Made by a program: the position numbers and the translations under genes. Below are positions 42,285 to 53,851 of a DNA stretch of 64,000 nt, piece after piece (the first letter of the stretch is position 1; the number at the start of each line of letters is the position of its first letter). The DNA lies in the NCBI RefSeq assembly GCF_000003815.2, contig NC_049984.1, forward strand, positions 20,077,643 to 20,141,642. The letters run 5' to 3'. Under the pieces are notes generated by a model that searched no databases, was not told the DNA's origin, and saw nothing but the letters and a program-made list of their open reading frames with translations. Source of the stretch: Branchiostoma floridae. Its lineage: Eukaryota; Chordata; Leptocardii; Amphioxiformes; Branchiostomatidae.

Positions 42285-44008
42285 TCATCAATATCTACTA
42301 CGGCTAGCATTCAGACGTCTTATCAAAAGTAAGTAGTTTGCCCCATATGTAGTGAGTGACTGAAATACTACGCTGACTATATATTAGGACGTCATTTCGT
42401 AGTTACTACTAAAGCGGGTAGCAGGAGCGAACTACTACCCGGATGATACCAAGGCTAATGACCCCGGGATTATAAACAATAATCCGTTCCACCAGGTTTA
42501 GATTTAAGTTATCATAGTTGCCAAATGATCAGAAACCGCCTCGTAATACAAAAAGGGCAGTTCAGAGCGCCTGAGCTTGTGACAACACATAAGAGAGACG
42601 CGTGGGAAACAAAACTTTAACTTAATAATATCTGAGAATATATACAGGTAAGATTTGTCTGGAAATGTTGCATTGATTTGTAGGCGTGACTGCGGCTTGA
42701 TACCATAGCCAACAGTCTGGTCCCAAACAAAACACACATACATGAACAAACACACTCGCCCGCGCGCGCATGCACACACTATCGTTGCCAAGAACATTAA
42801 CTTTTCCTTCTTGGTAAATAAACTAACAGCATGATACCGGTGAGAGCAAGTAAGTACAAGGCTTTAAACAATTGAGAAACCTTTCTTGGTGGGAATTCAT
42901 GTGAAATCTGCCCAGTTTAGAGTAGCTGTGGTAGGAAATACCTATACTTATTGAATCAAAAATAAACAATGACATTTCTTATGTAGGGGTTTTTACACCC
43001 CCATGAGATGGCTGTTTTGAACTCTCTCAATTTTCATGCTACAGTATCCAAATTTTCAAGAGCTTGAAATCAGACAAGGTGCTACCCAGACACAAAAGAA
43101 AATTTCGAGAAAATTAGTTGTATTTTATGCTAATTAGGCCTAATCAGGTAACTTCTAATGAATTAATTAAAGGGGTCTCTTTCTACACTGGAAGGTGTAT
43201 AGAAATACTCCTAGCTGACAAGGCAAACCTAAGAGTTGAATCACTTTTGCTTTTTGTCATCAAATATAGAAGGCATGTTTTTGGATTTTAATTGATTGAA
43301 ATATGGAAATGAGCTTAATGACTGGAATATGTAAATGCATACACGTGTCAGAGGTTACATTACTTGACCTCGTGTGATCTTTGCTGTAAAAGGCTGTCTC
43401 ACCTCTTAAATCTACATGAAAACAGATCTCAAAAACAAACTGCAAAAATGATTGTTTATGCAAAAAAGCTAATTAAAACTGCTAATTAGCTGTATCCAGT
43501 AAACTGCATCTTTGCAAAATAAACATTTGGATATAATGGCTGTTATGACACATCATAAGTACACAACTAATATATTTTGTATTCAGGCAAGTATAACTTT
43601 TGCTTTTTAATGTTTAGTTTATTACCTGCATATACATACATTAATTAAACTACCTGATTTTAATTAACAAACAAGCTAATTAGATGTCTTCGATAAATGT
43701 TAACCATACATGTTTGGCTACAAGTCACTATATTTTGTTTTTTTTCTCTAGAATTTAAACAGCATGCAGCAATTAGATACAAAATAATCAACAGTGAGAT
43801 TCAACTATGTGTACTAATTAGTGATAAGATATGCTAATTAACTGGCTAGACTAAAAGCATCACTTTACAGTACACATGTATTTACACAACATATGTCTTG
43901 GTGTTAAGTCTATGACAAGTGACAGGAACTGATATATGTCATAAAGTGCACTGAGTGATAATATTGTAATTCTTCCTGTTTCCAGATTAAACAAGAATGA
44001 AGAACAGA
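42285..44008. other. AT-rich noncoding, cluster of TAATTA words
   Basis: No gene. From about 43100 to 43860, GCTAATTA or its complement recurs many times (for example near 43128, 43160, 43467, 43483, 43673, 43815 and 43840), often in a GCTAATTAGnTGT-like context, suggesting a decayed tandem repeat or a cluster of homeodomain-type sites. Confidence 0.4.
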
Positions 44009-44026
44009 TTTATTCCTTAATTTAAG

Positions 44027-44160
44027 CTAACAAAATTCTTCAGCACTGCAGTCATCCCTCAGTAAAACATCTGGAGCCACATGATAGTTCTTGTTTAAAA
44101 CTTTAATCCAGTCTGTAAATGATGTCCCAGCGAATGTCTTCTGGCTGTCCTCTTCATCCA
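44027..44160 (-). CDS. Probable 3'-terminal exon, unknown protein
   Basis: Minus-strand exon after acceptor TGATGTTTTTAG, reading VDEEDSQKTFAGTSFTDWIK, then VLNKNYHVAPDVLL and stopping at 44029-44027. A canonical AATAAA lies at 44014-44009, 13 bases past the stop, consistent with a very short 3' UTR. The exon enters in phase 1. Upstream exons would be at higher coordinates; a frame near 44670-44760 with a GTAAGT donor has the wrong phase for direct joining. No family recognised. Confidence 0.5.
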
Positions 44161-44984
44161 CTAAAAACATCAAAACATAGTATTTAGCATCCACTTTCTG
44201 TGTGTATACATACAAAGGGATATTTTCTTATAGTTACAACCACTTTGAGTGCCACTCCGCTGAAAGGGATGAAATATGATACTAACAAAACTTGGCAAAT
44301 TATTTGCAAACTGGCGTTGTAGATTTGTCTAAAATAATCTGTCTAATATACTCTACAAGTAAGGTACGTTTGTCACATAATAAAACACCGCCTTTAGAAC
44401 TAATTAGTAGGAGAATATTCCACAATACGACGAAATAGCGGCGCGTACAGACGTGCGCTCGTAACGCCCCCCTCCCACCCCGCCTTACGGCGGGCCATTT
44501 TTCGCACGCCCAAAACATCCGCTCGAATGTATCGCTAAACCCAGCTCCCTAAACTCGCGTAAAACCAAACAAAAACTACACATTAACAATCGCAAGGCAC
44601 CCAAATTTGTTACTGTGTTTGTGCATTTTTGTCAACATTTATATAAATAGTAAAATTTCGCACTTACTTTTGACGTATTTTTTCACTGGCTCGCCATTTC
44701 AGTTTGCCACAAGCTATGAAGATTGCACAATCACTGTCGTGAACCTTGATCTTTCACCTTTCACATGATATAATTCCCAGAAGTATAGTCGAACGGGAAG
44801 TCAGCTGGCTTTCGTGTTGAAAACATACACTTCCGCGGGGCCGCGGGCAGGCCGCTGCCGCGTTTTCAGAGCTGTAAGGTAGGGTTTTTTCGACCGTTTC
44901 TCCGACTTTACCGATTTTTAGCTCACTAATTATTGCGTATTTTGATAAACAAATACCACAGATTGATAGCAAATATTCCATAGA
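44161..44984. other. Noncoding, GC-rich patches, possible promoter region
   Basis: Two local GC-rich, CpG-containing patches (about 44440-44525 and 44830-44865) stand out from AT-rich surroundings. They could mark a promoter for the minus-strand gene ending at 44027, but no initiator or first exon could be fixed. Confidence 0.3.
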
Positions 44985-46314
44985 TTATTGCCAGCACAAT
45001 TTTTTTGCCATTTTTCGAACGGTTGCGTATACGATACGTTTGAAAGAAAATTTCTCCACCGCGCGGCCCCGCGTTCCAATGCGGAAACCGGAGCGGTTCG
45101 CTATGCCTATGAATACTGACTCATATTGCTTGTTCAACACTTCCGCTTTAAGTTTGCTGTCAGATATATGGTTGTTGTTGTGGTTTAGGGGTGCAATCCC
45201 GGTTTCCGTTTGTTTTCTCCCCTTAATATAATTCCAGAATTTCTTAGGCTCATCTAGTGCATTTTCCATGATTTCATCAAGATATTGATTATGAGCTCTT
45301 TTGATCCTTTGTTTTACTTCTCTGCGTAGGCGTTTGAATTTATCCCAGTCATACTCGCTCTGTGACTCTTTAGCTTTCTTGTACTGCTTTTTCTTTTTCT
45401 TTATTGCTCTTTTTAGTGGTGCTGTGATCCACGGGCAATGATGTTTTCCAGATATCCTTTTCTGGCGTACATGTTTTGCCATTAACTGCTTAAGACCCTT
45501 TGTGAAATATGTCCAGTTTTGTTCCACACTAAAGTTAGAAGGCATTCTATCGTGAAAATGTTTGTCCAAGTCTTGTAGATCCTCTGAAAAAGATGTTTTA
45601 TCTACCTTTTTGTATAGATTTACTATACGTGGTTTCTTTTTGTTTAACTTAATGTGAGTTTTCATTTTCACAGAGACTGCCGCGTGGTCACTGATGCCTG
45701 GAATGATGTTAGTTTCTTCTACTAGCTCTGGGTTTGACATTAGGGCAAGATCTAATATGTTATCCCCCCTAGTCGGTGTGTGGATAATCTGGGTTAAATC
45801 TGATTCTTGGATGTTTTCAACATATTTCTGGTTTGTTGACACGCCATATTGTGGCGATGGGTTGATGGCTACAGGTACTGTATCCCAGTTTATGTCAGGT
45901 AGGTTAAAATCTCCGAATAACGCTACATTTGGGGGTGCTGATTTGGCTGTTATATTGCTTATGGACTGAGTGAGTGATTCCATGTATACTGTCCCAGAGC
46001 TGGGAGGTCTATATGCTGATCCAATACACAGATCGGTATCCCACCTGTTGAATGGTTGCCCATACTATTTCAGTCTCTGACTGATCATAAATTGGGGTTG
46101 AGATTAAGTTGGTTTTAACTGCTACAAATACTCCTCCACCATGACTATTACGGTCTTTGCGGTATACATCGTAGTCGTCCGGGAATATTTCCCCATTAGC
46201 AGTTTCTTCATCTAGATAAGATTCACTACCACATATAACATCTGGCTGTTCAGTGTCAATCAGTGCCCTGAACTGGGCATTCTTATCCCCTCCCCGTATG
46301 CTCCTACAGTTCAA
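44985..46314 (-). pseudogene. CR1-like LINE: endonuclease and linker, RT missing
   Basis: Minus strand. The first frame (46314-46009) opens with MNCRSIRGGDKNAQFRALID and carries QPDVICGSESYLDEE and GGGVFVAVK. The second (45983-44985) carries NVALFGDFNLPDINWD and IPGISDHAAVSVKMK. These are the N-terminal, catalytic and C-terminal (SDH) motifs of an APE-type endonuclease. A single small indel near 46022-46028 separates the frames; the second can be read back as IGSAYRPPSSGTVYM. The Lys/Arg-rich linker before RT follows. Homology stops near 45110, exactly where RT should begin, and unrelated sequence carries on, so the 3' part was lost by deletion or rearrangement. Confidence 0.88.
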
Positions 46315-46471
46315 GGATAAAATGTGGATATTGTGTGAGGCTTTCTTACCTTAGTGGTGGTTCTGGGGTGCNNNNNNNNNNNNNNNNNNNNNNNNNNNNN
46401 NNNNNNNNNNNNNNNNNNNNNNNNNNNNNNNNNNNNNNNNNNNNNNNNNNNNNNNNNNNNNNNNNNNNNNN

Positions 46472-46954
46472 GTGTGTGTGTGTGTGTGTGTTTGTCTGTC
46501 CGTGAGTGTGTGTGTGTGCCTGTCTGTCTGTCTGTCTGTCTGTCTGTGAATGTGTGTGTGTGTGTGTGTGTGTATGTGTGTGTGTCTGTCTGCCTACAAA
46601 AGCGTACAAGAAAGAAAAAGAAACTACTCTACTCTACTCTCAGCAGAAGGTATGTTTTCAGTAGCGTTTTTGTGCATATGTGTATGTGTGTGTCTGCCTG
46701 CCTGTGATTGTGTGTGTGTGTGTGTGTCTGTGGATGTGTGCACGTGTGTGTCTGTCTGCCTGTTAGTGTGTGTATGTATGTGTGTGAGTGTGTGTGTATG
46801 TGTATGTGTGTGTTTGTGTATGTGTGTGTGTGCGTATGTGTATGAGTGTGTGCGTATGTGTGTGTATGTGTGTGTGCACATGTGTGTCTGTCTGCCCGTG
46901 AGTGTGTGTGTGTCTGCCTTTTAGTGTGCGCATGTGTGTGTGTGTATGTGTGTA

Positions 46955-46985
<31 letters not shown>

Positions 46986-47093
46986 ATATGTATGTGTGTG
47001 TGTATGTGTGTGTGTGTGTGTGTGTATGTGTGTGTGTGTGTGTGTGTGTATGTGTGTGTGTGTGTGTATGTGTGTGTGTGTGTGTATGTGTGT

Positions 47094-47132
<39 letters not shown>
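46472..47132. repeat. Long TG/CA microsatellite with TGTGTATG and CTGT variants
   Basis: Almost pure (TG)n over roughly 660 bases, with interspersed TATG, CTGTCTGTCTG and one non-repeat patch at 46595-46680. It abuts the gap at 46372-46471. All Cys/Val- or Thr/His-rich frames here are artefacts. Confidence 0.95.
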
Positions 47133-47134
<2 letters not shown>

Positions 47135-47730
47135 GATCTGGATGGATTGTCCTCATTTGGTATGTCAGTAGCTCTTAATGAGACCTCGAAATCATTAGAT
47201 TTCGGGCTCATAGAGGCTTGTTACAGTACTGCAATGTAATTTCCGGTTTTCGTATTTTGATTCTGAAGATACTACAGTCATTATGTTGAAGTGGTAGTTG
47301 TGCACGGGAAGAAGTGATATAGGGGTAAGCCCACTAGCAACTTGTTCTGTAACTGCACCGGCGATTTTGTTAAGATCTTTGAAAGACAAGTAAGGACAGG
47401 GTTGATTTTCGTGATTTGGTATGTAGGTAGTCGTGATGCATTATGATGGCATAATTAGATATTATTATGCAAGTCAGGACCTAATTTGCATAAATAATAG
47501 GAAAAGTTTTAAACACAATGCCTTCCATGATGGGACTATTCAAACATGTGATAATGTAACTGAGATAGAAATGACTATTGACCTTTGAAAAATGATGCAT
47601 ACGAATACCTAATTTCTCTATAATTGGTGAATAACGGGAATATTTTGTAGCATCCGAATTCCTAATTTGCATATTTGATGAAAAACAACTCATGAACCGT
47701 CTACCGGTAAAAAGTTCAAGGCCACCTCAC

Positions 47731-48106
47731 CGATAGCGTTGATGTAGTTATCCCTGAACCCAGCCTCGTCCCACGGCGTTAAACCTAGACTCTCCTGACT
47801 CTCCATGTAGACTCGAACATCGTTGTGTTCTGCCAGGGACAGGTCATCGTACAGTCCCGGGTCGTCTTCGTTCACCGGCTCGACTGGAAATCCAGCGGGA
47901 CACGGTGCCGAGTGTTGACTTTCCCCCAATTCACCAGAGTTTACACTAGCCACAAACGCCCCAAGAGCGACAGCCAGCGCGATACAAGCGAAGAACAACA
48001 CCAGAGAGATCGCCTGCCAAAAGGAAACAGTTTTCCAAGCAGGCCTCTCTGCATTTTTCTCCGGGACGGTGCTGTAAGTGTACGCCTTGCTGTCAGACGT
48101 CTCCAT
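47731..48106 (-). CDS. First coding exon of a type II membrane copper amine oxidase-like protein
   Basis: Minus-strand ATG at 48106 (CAAATATGG) begins METSDSKAYT. The exon ends at a donor ATCG|GTGAGG at 47731/47730 after 125 codons, phase 1. Residues 1-28 are polar with Lys/Arg (cytoplasmic), residues about 29-54 are a single hydrophobic segment (QAISLVLFFACIALAVALGA), and the rest is extracellular. The segment GLYDDLSLAEHNDVRVYMES followed by LGLTPW resembles the N-terminal D2-type start of membrane primary amine oxidases (LFxDLSxxExxxVxxFLxxxxGL). Such enzymes use copper and a topaquinone to oxidise amines; the active-site exons are not in view. Downstream exons were not found before the TG repeat at 47132, so the gene is interrupted, has a long intron, or is misassembled. 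Confidence 0.6.
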
Positions 48107-49085
48107 ATTTGCGAGCAACCACTTTTAGTCAATTAGACAGTGTATACACCGGTAGCAGCCACGTTGATATCACGCCAGGTGAAAGTTGGTAGGATTCCAA
48201 GCTTGGTTAATGATTTTCCCAGTTCAGCGACTGCAGCACAATTTGCAACGGGGCAATAATAGTGTAGAAAGTTATCTATACAAGAGTGATTACAAGATAT
48301 ATAAGTTTATTATAACGCAAGGCCTCATCGAATAGTGTATACACGTACTATTGTTTTCACCATAGGTTCGCATAGGTTTGTAGGATGATAAAAAAAAATG
48401 GCGGGACTTGCTGGTCCACCCCTGTTTGTCTTTAAAAAGTGGAATCGTCCGATGGCGTCATCTCTAGCTTTGATTGGCTGAAGGATAGGTGTAACGCTAG
48501 GTTAACAAACTTGTTTTCGTCTTATGTAACTGGCTTACGTAACCATGGACTTTGTACCTTCCTTCAGTAGCCAACAAGATCACAAGGGGTTCGACTGTAG
48601 CTTAGCACAGTTTTTCGCCTGTGAACCTTAAAGTGAGAAGCTTTGACGCCTCAAAGTGTACAGAAGGGCGCACAAGCAAAACAACAATTGACTATGTTGA
48701 AGGTCAGATTATAATCTATAGAATATGTGAAAATGAGCTACAGTTTGACTGCTCGTTCTCTTTTAAAAGCCACTTTTATGTTACCCCCAGCGGAGGTCAA
48801 CATACTGCAACTGACGTTCAACAGTTGGATGTAACAGGATTCAGGCGCAATATTCTACCCGACCATCATCATACAGTCTCAAATTAAACTGACTTATTCC
48901 TTTAAAATTCACCATAGTTTTCGCCTCTCCGACTTTCGCAGAAGAATCTCTACTGCTCTTTCAAGTGATGAGACGCACTACTGTAACATTTGATAAACAC
49001 TGTGTTCTGCTACCTTAAACACAACCCAAGAAACTAAATTAATATGATAAGAGTGCCAGTGTGAATGTGTTTAACAGTTGTAAAA
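48107..49085. other. Upstream region of the amine oxidase-like exon; no gene seen
   Basis: Should contain the promoter and 5' UTR of the minus-strand gene; no TATA box stands out. An 88-residue plus frame at 48621-48887 has no splice or family support. Confidence 0.35.
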
Positions 49086-49215
49086 CTAGAGTTCCACGAC
49101 CTCATAGCTTTTTCAAGTAAGTATGTTCCATTACAATGCAAAACTTACAAACATACAAACATAGATACATACAAACGCTACCAAAAAACATAGCCTTCTT
49201 GGCGAAGGTAATTAT
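49086..49215. repeat. Dispersed family Y, short copy
   Basis: Begins CTAGAGTTCCACGACCTCAT and ends CCTTCTTGGCGAAGGTAAT. The same two ends occur at 54446-54612 and, in a longer version, 54613-55822 and 59641-60731. Confidence 0.7.
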
Positions 49216-50145
49216 ATACAAAGCAGATTCATATTAGCATAATTCATATTAATTCTTTTTTTCCTAAACGTATTTGTTGTTATTATTATACTATACGTAC
49301 GGCCTTGTGCAGCAGGGGTGCTGCGCCTCAACAGGAACAGCCCGGAAAATGGCCAGCAGTCTCTGGAAGTAACATTGAGAGAAAATTTAGTTTATACCGT
49401 TCCGTACATTTGAAAGTCACTGTCTAATGGCCCTATACTATTTAAAATTATTGGTACCTTTCATTCACATTTTAAATCATAAGTTTACTGGTGTACATAG
49501 TAATAATAGTAATAATCTTTAGTTCATTCTCGTAGGCTTAATGCACAAATGACCGCAATAGTTCTAATGAATGAAAAGGAAAAACGGCAAAACTTATACT
49601 GTAATTTTAAACTAGACTCATGGAGAATGATCTAAAATATCATGTATTCCAATACTAATAGGAAACATCAAAACACTATCGTTACATCTACTATTCGCTA
49701 CATCTAATATTTTAATGGTAGAGTAACGGTACAAAGGAAAGTGTTCTTTCTACTTTATTTGTATTGATGAGGTAAAACCCATAGTTCTCGTCGTGACACG
49801 TTAGTTTCTGTATGCCTCTTTTCCACAAGGCGTAGAAATTTAAGCCTATTCGGTGTTCCGTAATTCGTATGAAAAGCTATTAACGTAATATGCAGCTAGT
49901 CGACCAAATTTTAGGTACATGTACTTGCTTTTTTCTTATTTTACCTTGATGTGTAGTGAGTTCTTCCAAGGACGTTTAGTTCTTCTAAGTACAGCGTAAA
50001 TTACGGGTGGGAACAGGTACATTTCGCTACAAAGTAATCTATTTGGTGGAGTATCCTATATCCGGATCCACCTAAACAACTCTAACTGTAGAAATTTGTT
50101 AAAACGACAATCAACTCTTCGCTCTTGCTATTTTCTTGAACCAAT
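49216..50145. other. Noncoding, nothing recognised
   Basis: AT-rich, several short simple repeats (ATAATAGTAATAAT), no supportable gene. Confidence 0.4.
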
Positions 50146-50250
50146 TGACCTCCAAGCAGACTTGCTGTGGCATAAGATAGTATTATAAGCTGGGGAAGGA
50201 GTTTAGACGGCAGAGGAGTTTCATTGGCCACCGCGTCTGCTTGGAGATTA
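50146..50250. mobile_element. MITE, second copy of the 5-kb family
   Basis: Termini CTCCAAGCAGAC (50150-50161) and GTCTGCTTGGAG (50235-50246), interior CTTGCTGTGGCATAAG and GACGGCAGAGGAGTTTCATT. It shares most of its sequence with 5055-5140 and carries about 13 extra bases in the middle (ATAGTATTATAAG). No clear target duplication; older or more diverged at the left end. Confidence 0.8.
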
Positions 50251-51774
50251 GTGAACCCCTGCCGCAGTAGTGCCCGTATAATCTGTTCATTTTCTAAACG
50301 GTCCAACATCCTGTCTACTAAATTTTTTCAGGTCCGTTTTTTACCGGACCAGTCCAACAAGAAAAGCTGGTTTTGTACTGGCACACCGCATCCTAGCGTA
50401 AATCGTTGTCATAACCCCCATGCAGACCCTTTTTTCTTATAAAAGACTTACCTGAGGATCAGGCGGCGGCAGTTGTTTGTTCTCATCGCGGCATCTTACG
50501 TTCCTCGGATCATGAGAAGGAAAGTTGTCGTCTCTACACTTTCCGCGTTTCTGGTCTGTTCTTCACCAACGTACCGCACTCCTCTCAGTCCTCTCTGTCT
50601 GTAGCCATGGCAACCGTAGTCATGGCAACCGTTTCCAGACGTGACAGCCCTACGGTGTGCTATGTCGCTAATGTGGCCTCGGAAAAAAGTAATCATTTCG
50701 AATGAAATTCTTTGCAACGTTAGCAGCCGCACACGAAGCGGTTAGTCAAATTAGACGGCTCTGTATCCACTTTGCTGTAGTAAGGGCAGGCAAAAAAAGT
50801 TATGTTTTTATAGATTTTTAGTCTTAATAGTTAAGTCCTAATTTGCTTGATGCATCTCATTGTGTATATCTTTGTGGAAGGCATGAGAACACCAAATACC
50901 ATTATCTGCCGCAAATGTAATCCAATGGGAGAGTTGAGGAAACAAATATGCAATCATCTCAAGAATCAAAAGTTTAAGCCATACAAACTTACACTCAAAT
51001 GATAGCCTACTATGTCCAGCCTCATCAACTTCCTTTGCAAAAATTTCTATACGGCTAGTCTTTAGATGCACCCCCTAATCAGAGCCCTTATATTAGCCCA
51101 ATGGCTCAAAACAGCTATCTGTCGACGATACCACTATCTCAGGGGGGGGTGCGAAACCCCGAGGTGGAGAAAGGTCATTTTTGTTACAACTAATTCAACA
51201 AGTTAAGTATGTGGTCCGCAGTCACTCAAAAAATGCGAAGATTTCACATAAAATCCCACCAAGAAGGCTTTTCAATGGTGTGAAGCTTTTTTTTTAAATT
51301 TGCTCTCTCACCAAGGGTCCTAGTAACAGGCACCAGTTCTTGTGTCACCCTTGTTGTCATATTCTTCCCTCCCTCTGAAGCTCGGCTGGGAAAAAGTTTC
51401 CGAGTGACGTTATGTCCATTTCCTTCTTCAGTTTCACAGATGTTTTATTTTTTGCCAAGCTCGAGACGGCGATCGCGATGCGCTCTCACTGCGACCTAAA
51501 TAGGATATGTGTAACCTTTGACTTCATACTGTGTATATATCATACACCATGTAAAAGTGTGACTGAGAGGACAGCAAAACACACAAATTGTAAATAAGTT
51601 CGTTTCTGTTCTATACAATTCATTGAGCGATCTGTCAAATTATATGTCGAAGAGAGAGCGCGGCGAAAGCGCCGTCCTATTACCCCCATCACATTAGGCG
51701 AAAATCGATTGGACGACGAGACTGCAAGCTCCAAGATACTAGGAGGCTAGACCTTGACGGGAAGGGGGAACTCG
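50251..51774. other. Noncoding, nothing certain
   Basis: No exon with good splice sites or recognisable motifs. A small direct repeat ATGGCAACCGTAGTCATGGC lies at about 50607-50630 and a G-run CAGGGGGGGGTGCG at 51139. The region ends in the gap at 51775-52325. Confidence 0.35.
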
Positions 51775-52326
51775 NNNNNNNNNNNNNNNNNNNNNNNNNN
51801 NNNNNNNNNNNNNNNNNNNNNNNNNNNNNNNNNNNNNNNNNNNNNNNNNNNNNNNNNNNNNNNNNNNNNNNNNNNNNNNNNNNNNNNNNNNNNNNNNNNN
51901 NNNNNNNNNNNNNNNNNNNNNNNNNNNNNNNNNNNNNNNNNNNNNNNNNNNNNNNNNNNNNNNNNNNNNNNNNNNNNNNNNNNNNNNNNNNNNNNNNNNN
52001 NNNNNNNNNNNNNNNNNNNNNNNNNNNNNNNNNNNNNNNNNNNNNNNNNNNNNNNNNNNNNNNNNNNNNNNNNNNNNNNNNNNNNNNNNNNNNNNNNNNN
52101 NNNNNNNNNNNNNNNNNNNNNNNNNNNNNNNNNNNNNNNNNNNNNNNNNNNNNNNNNNNNNNNNNNNNNNNNNNNNNNNNNNNNNNNNNNNNNNNNNNNN
52201 NNNNNNNNNNNNNNNNNNNNNNNNNNNNNNNNNNNNNNNNNNNNNNNNNNNNNNNNNNNNNNNNNNNNNNNNNNNNNNNNNNNNNNNNNNNNNNNNNNNN
52301 NNNNNNNNNNNNNNNNNNNNNNNNNA

Positions 52327-52853
52327 GGCACAGCAAGTAAATTTTATGGATGACATCCGCGCGCTCATTAATTTTCGACTGATTTCAGAAAAAAAAAACA
52401 AGAATTTTTTCTTCTTTGGAGATGGTCAACATGACGATAAAGTGCCAAAATGGGAAAGTATGCTGTGTTTTAGCCTAATGATTTGTACTGTGCTTGTATA
52501 AGTGACATTAACGAGGTAGCCATGACTATGGTTATAGAAGTGAAACCAGCTGGCTAGTTGTAAAAGTGGCACCACTATGGAAGTCATGAGTGTAGTTGTC
52601 ATGTTGGTGATACCAGTGTATTACACTAGTGTCACTTTTGCTACACTAGTTCACTTCTTGAATACAGGAATGAATTGTTTGTTGTCAGTGCTACCTGTTT
52701 TGTCACTTCAACTCTTGTTTCAACGTTTATGGTGTCTATTTTGAAAATTTCTCCATCTTGTTTTTTTTTACCCATCTTGTTTTTTTCCCGCCCTATCTCA
52801 TTATTTTTGCAGTCTTCAGAGGATGTCATCCATAAAATTTACTTGCTGTGGCC
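52327..52853. mobile_element. Inverted-repeat structure adjoining the 551-bp gap
   Basis: CACAGCAAGTAAATTTTATG then GATGACATCC (52329-52358) is the complement of GGATGTCATCCATAAAATTT then ACTTGCTGTG (52821-52850), with one indel further out. The arms bracket about 460 bases of noncoding sequence. Because the left arm begins at the gap edge, the outer boundary is unknown. Confidence 0.6.
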
Positions 52854-53779
52854 TAATGGGCGAACCTCGGGGTCCATGACGCGGGTAAATAAAGTAGTAC
52901 AGATAAACTTGTTGAATGAGAGGTAAAAAGCCTTATTTTAGGGGCAGCCAGATATAACCTGTGCTGCGTGGTCAGGGAAGGTGTCGACTCTGAGACTGTA
53001 TGGTTTGGATTGTGAAAGTTTTCTATTTCGTGTATAAATACGCCCCATACACAAGTGCCCTTCTAGTGTTAGCCGACTGCAGTTATGTGACCTCCGCAGA
53101 GCGGCGTTTCAAAGTAGGCGTGAGAGGGCGATGCGCCGACAAGATTTTGTTGTTTTTCAATATTTTATTGCGTATACCCTGAACTCGAACATATCCGTTT
53201 TTGGTATTCCTAAAGTGCACCCTAATATATTTTTTTCGCGTGAGCCAGTCACTTAAAGGCCCTTAACCATAGAAATCCTCATAGACCGAAATTAAAACTG
53301 TGTTCTGCTATCTGAATATGCACGTCTAAGAATAAGGTCTCATTTATGTATTACTCCGAGTAGGTACTAAAAGAGATCCGAGCAACAACAAAAAAAACAA
53401 GTGCTTTTAAAAAAGCTGGCATTTTGCCAATGTTTGCGTGTGTGAACGTTTTTTTCTAGTTATTAGAATGTCATATAAATAGAACAGAGTAACTAAACTC
53501 AAACCGGATATTGGCGCATGGAGAGATTCACATATGTGCCTGAATCTAGATCTAGACGCCACCTGTTAAAATTTGCGTGAACTGCAGCAAATTTCACTAC
53601 ACTGCCTGTTTTTGAGTGAGCTCTGTTGCGGGGCATTTTTAAGTTGTTTTTTTTAATTTTTATTTCTGTTCGGCAAAAAAACGAAGCGGCGAATCCGTTA
53701 ACCAAAGAAATAAATTGGTGTGGCCAAATGGATGTAAAAATTAGTATTCTAATGGTGTAAAAAAGAAAAGAAAAAAAAT
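52854..53779. other. Noncoding, nothing recognised
   Basis: AT-rich. Frames at 53000-53182 and 53499-53705 are short and lack family or splice support. Confidence 0.4.
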
Positions 53780-53851
53780 TCTACCTCCCCGGATTCGAAC
53801 CGGGTGCATTGGTTTAGAATGCGTAAACTTTAACCACTGCGCCAGTGCGAA
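53780..53851 (-). tRNA. tRNA-like Pol III unit, probably a pseudogene
   Basis: Minus strand, 72 bases. Box A (TGGCGCAGTGG) and box B (GGTTCGAATCC) are perfect, the T arm CCCGGTTCGAATCCGGG pairs fully, and the anticodon arm GCATT-CTAAACC-AATGC pairs fully with anticodon AAA (Phe-type). A T run (AATTTTTTTT) directly follows and would terminate Pol III. Against function: the acceptor halves TTCGCAC and GAGGTAG pair poorly, the D stem is weak, position 37 is C instead of G, and AAA is not the normal Phe anticodon (GAA). It is best read as a tRNA pseudogene or the start of a tRNA-derived SINE without visible body. Confidence 0.65.

Noticed and set aside
46354-47211. Cys/Val-rich and Thr/His-rich proteins
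   Set aside because: Pure products of a TG/CA microsatellite on both strands.
48621-48887. 88-residue plus-strand gene
   Set aside because: No recognisable motif, splice context or homologous copy; composition is not distinctive.
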